Source: CAYZYO01 sp964482585 (GTDB taxonomy: Bacteria; Bacillota; Syntrophomonadia; Syntrophomonadales; Syntrophomonadaceae). Taken from it: a stretch of 5,570 nucleotides of DNA. The DNA lies in contig CAYZYO010000126.1 in NCBI GenBank assembly GCA_964482585.1, forward strand, positions 1 through 5,570. Direction: 5' to 3'. The position numbers were made by a program, and so were the translations under genes. Positions 5,106-5,570 of the stretch are shown here, piece by piece (position 1 is the stretch's first letter; the number at the start of each line of letters is the position of its first letter). Under the pieces are notes generated by a model. The model did no database searches. It had not been told where the DNA came from and saw only the letters and a program-made list of their open reading frames with translations.

Positions 5106-5461
5106 ATATAACCCTGCCGTCACTGTTCAGCATGGGAGTATTATTATATTTGATGACAATTGCAATAATGGCTTACGCCATTGTTATCAGTTTCTTCAGT
5201 CAATTAGTGGGGAAATTAGTAAGGCATTTTTCCGGTATTATAACCCTTATTATCTTTCTGGCTACCTTCTGGCTAATGGGTAAATTTATGAACCCGCTCT
5301 GGCAGCAGTTGGATAACTTCACCCAGCATATGAACCAATATAGTTTCAGTGTTGCAGCATTTAATGGAGCAATAGGTTTGAGCACCTTAATTATCTTGCT
5401 CGGTACAGCCCTGGTGTTCCTGGCAGCTGTCCTGATTTATAATCACCGGATTGAATTATAA
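5087..5461 (+). pseudogene. ABC-2-type permease, C-terminal fragment
   Basis: About 124 residues from GTG 5087 to TAA 5459-5461 contain three strong membrane segments: roughly SLFSMGVLLYLMTIAIMAYA, SGIITLIIFLATFWLMG and GLSTLIILLGTALVFLAAVL. The protein ends IYNHRIEL, a typical permease C-terminal tail. Full ABC-2 permeases have six helices and 250 or more residues, so the first half is missing. The frame is offset from that of the ATPase and overlaps it by 19 bases. The GTG has no convincing binding site and is probably just a codon inside the former gene. ATPase N-terminus followed by permease C-terminus in the normal operon order points to one deletion of roughly 1 kb or more that removed the middle of a two-gene operon. 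Translation by coupling from the ATPase fragment is possible but unproven. Confidence 0.75.
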
Positions 5462-5477
5462 CAGTAAGGTCGCGAAT

Positions 5478-5520
5478 CGAGAATTACGGGGAATCAAGGT
5501 ACCTGTCCCCGTGATTCTCG
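5478..5520. repeat. Long hairpin after the permease fragment, terminator or REP-like palindrome
   Basis: CGAGAATTACGGGG at 5478-5491 pairs with CCCCGTGATTCTCG at 5507-5520: 14 bp with a single T-G wobble. The 15-base loop contains the palindrome AGGTACCT. No T-tract follows on the plus strand. It could be a bidirectional terminator between convergent genes, or a dispersed palindromic repeat or transposon end; the single copy here cannot decide. Confidence 0.6.
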
Positions 5521-5524
5521 TGAT

Positions 5525-5570
5525 TTATTGGTAAGCTTCGTCAACTATTATTACCAGTTCAAAGGGAAGT
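5525..5570 (-). CDS. Possible C-terminal tail of a minus-strand gene entering from the right
   Basis: The minus strand reads LPFELVIIVDEAYQ then TAA at 5527-5525, and the gene would continue past the window edge. The hydrophobic-then-acidic pattern looks protein-like, and the hairpin 5 bases beyond the stop would suit a gene end. Only 14 residues are visible, so no family can be named and it may be a chance open frame. Confidence 0.25.
   Translation of the reverse strand, partial: LPFELVIIVDEAYQ

Noticed and set aside
1..5570. CRISPR arrays, tRNA or rRNA genes, riboswitches, origin or phage attachment sites
   Set aside because: No regularly spaced repeats, cloverleaf, conserved rRNA stretches or recognisable riboswitch core were seen on either strand.

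Overview
The window looks like chromosomal DNA of an anaerobic, low-to-moderate GC Firmicute (Clostridia or a syntrophic relative). This is inferred from the strong AGGAGG-type ribosome binding sites, a secreted protein ending in a copper-amine-oxidase-type stalk domain, a rubrerythrin, and the general style of the proteins. No species can be named from sequence alone.

Layout. From 1 to 1404 the minus strand carries a surface-polysaccharide operon: a possible 30-codon leader ORF, a PgaD-like membrane protein with an unusual C-terminal extension, and the N-terminal half of a PgaC/IcaA-type poly-beta-1,6-N-acetylglucosamine synthase that runs off the left edge. pgaC starts in an ATGA overlap with pgaD. 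A run of ten T's near its start puts the start codon out of frame with the rest of the protein by one base. The stretch 1405-1593 is AT-rich and holds only weak regulatory candidates. From about 1594 to 1850 lies the C-terminal quarter of an IS256-family transposase. It is followed by the 3' part of a ParE/RelE-like toxin gene (minus) joined head-to-head to the 3' part of a ferredoxin-like gene (plus); both lack their 5' ends at the same point, near 2040.

The largest intact gene (2420-4033, plus) encodes a 537-residue secreted stalk-domain protein. It has an extended -10 promoter overlapped by a perfect 17-bp palindrome and is followed by a very strong hairpin. Between it and an intact rubrerythrin gene (4261-4800, minus) is a staphylococcal-nuclease-like remnant (minus). 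Divergent from rubrerythrin is an ABC transporter locus with a large apparent internal deletion: the first 65 or so residues of the ATPase run out of frame into the C-terminal third of an ABC-2-type permease. A long hairpin and perhaps the tail of a minus-strand gene close the window.

How it fits together. Two modules are convincing as working units: the PNAG-type synthase pair PgaD/PgaC (inner membrane, biofilm polysaccharide, possibly switched by the T-tract) and the oxidative-stress protein rubrerythrin. The stalk protein is probably cell-envelope associated, with a possible dedicated repressor site. The rest is an unusual concentration of truncated genes (transposase, toxin, ferredoxin, nuclease, ABC ATPase and permease), several of which keep a hairpin or terminator. 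This suggests a deletion-prone accessory region or, alternatively, collapsed strain variants in an assembly.
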